Positions 63,899-64,000 of a stretch of 64,000 nucleotides of DNA are shown in pieces (position 1 is the first letter of the stretch; each line of letters begins with the position of its first letter). This DNA is from Candidatus Sumerlaeota bacterium (GTDB lineage: Bacteria > Sumerlaeota > Sumerlaeia > JAFGJS01). The DNA is taken from contig JAFGJS010000125.1 of the NCBI GenBank assembly GCA_016928995.1, positions 1 to 64,000 of the forward strand, given 5' to 3'. Both the position numbers and the translations under genes were made by a program. Under the pieces are notes generated by a model. That model did not search any database. It had not been told where the DNA came from and was given only the letters and a program-made list of their open reading frames with translations.

Positions 63899-64000
63899 GA
63901 CGCTCCTCCATTCTCGACGCGTTCGCAACGCAGCCACGGATCGCCGGTTTCCAGCGCGTGCGTTTCCCAGTCGCTGAATTCAGCGTCGCCGGGCGGAATG
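63895..64000 (-). CDS. 3' end of the gene upstream of the GTPase (partial)
   Basis: The frame enters from beyond the window and reads IPPGDAEFSDWETHALETGD and so on to ENGGAS and a TGA at 63895-63897, which overlaps the ATG of the GTPase gene. The overlap and family context suggest a DUF2868 membrane protein. The tail is too short to assign by sequence. Confidence 0.6.
   Translation of the reverse strand, partial: IPPGDAEFSDWETHALETGDPWLRCERVENGGAS

Noticed and set aside
1..64000. tRNA, rRNA and riboswitch search by eye
   Set aside because: No cloverleaf with a T-loop consensus, no rRNA segment and no known aptamer core was found in the intergenic gaps.

Overview
The window comes from the chromosome of a diderm, peptidoglycan-making bacterium of moderately high GC. 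The genes of one lineage-typical style dominate: very large secreted proteins with LamG, FN3, dockerin-like, BNR and BACON-type modules, an alpha-2-macroglobulin homologue, SGNH esterase, GT4 glycosyltransferases, a complete phage-shock operon and a short mraZ-rsmH-ftsL-ftsI cell-division cluster. This profile fits environmental PVC or FCB-adjacent phyla (Lentisphaerota, Hydrogenedentota, Sumerlaeota and similar). The exact phylum cannot be settled from this window; no rRNA or tRNA gene was found.

Layout. 0.3-5.5 kb: two secreted LamG proteins on the minus strand, one with a pectate-lyase-like N-terminus. 5.7-8.9 kb: pspF diverges from pspA-pspB-pspB2-small membrane protein-pspC, with a clear sigma-54 site between them. 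9-17 kb: Bax-inhibitor-1 family protein, a 2118-residue alpha-2-macroglobulin, and a broken VOC-fold gene lying between two copies of a ~140-bp segment (3' end of the macroglobulin gene, terminator, and 3' end of a convergent gene). 17.4-19.2 kb: AT-richer stretch with one unknown gene and about 1 kb of noncoding DNA. 19.2-25.6 kb: small membrane protein plus hybrid histidine kinase, M48 peptidase, lipoprotein-type isoaspartyl methyltransferase, PfkB kinase. 25.8-29.3 kb: secreted carboxypeptidase-regulatory-like protein, BNR-4 protein and rhamnogalacturonan-acetylesterase-like protein, which together with the first gene suggest plant or algal polysaccharide breakdown. 29.4-32.5 kb: single-chain type ISP-like restriction-modification enzyme. 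32.7-40.1 kb: GT4, NSS transporter, three small membrane or envelope proteins, HIT protein, M16 peptidase, Fpg glycosylase. 40.5-44.3 kb: J-like/TPR protein, GrpE and a divergent short DnaK, closed by a strong terminator. 44.4-48.7 kb: leuC and leuD split by a schlafen/AlbA-type plus ParA-type pair joined to leuD by overlapping stop and start codons. 49.2-55.1 kb: a ~1950-residue secreted modular protein bounded on both sides by copies of a hexamer-rich hairpin repeat. 55.4-61.5 kb: GT4, then the short dcw cluster headed by mraZ with a five-unit, 10-bp-period operator. 61.6-64 kb: XRE regulator, DUF3482-like GTPase and the 3' end of its upstream partner.

The most unusual points are: the two-gene schlafen/ParA cassette embedded in the leuCD operon; a chaperone operon whose J-domain has lost the HPD motif; at least five different families of dispersed hairpin repeats, one of which has short terminal inverted repeats and is present twice in opposite orientation; the duplicated segment around the broken VOC gene; and the period-10 operator array upstream of mraZ. 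Statements on family membership rest on motif recognition by eye; no database search was run.
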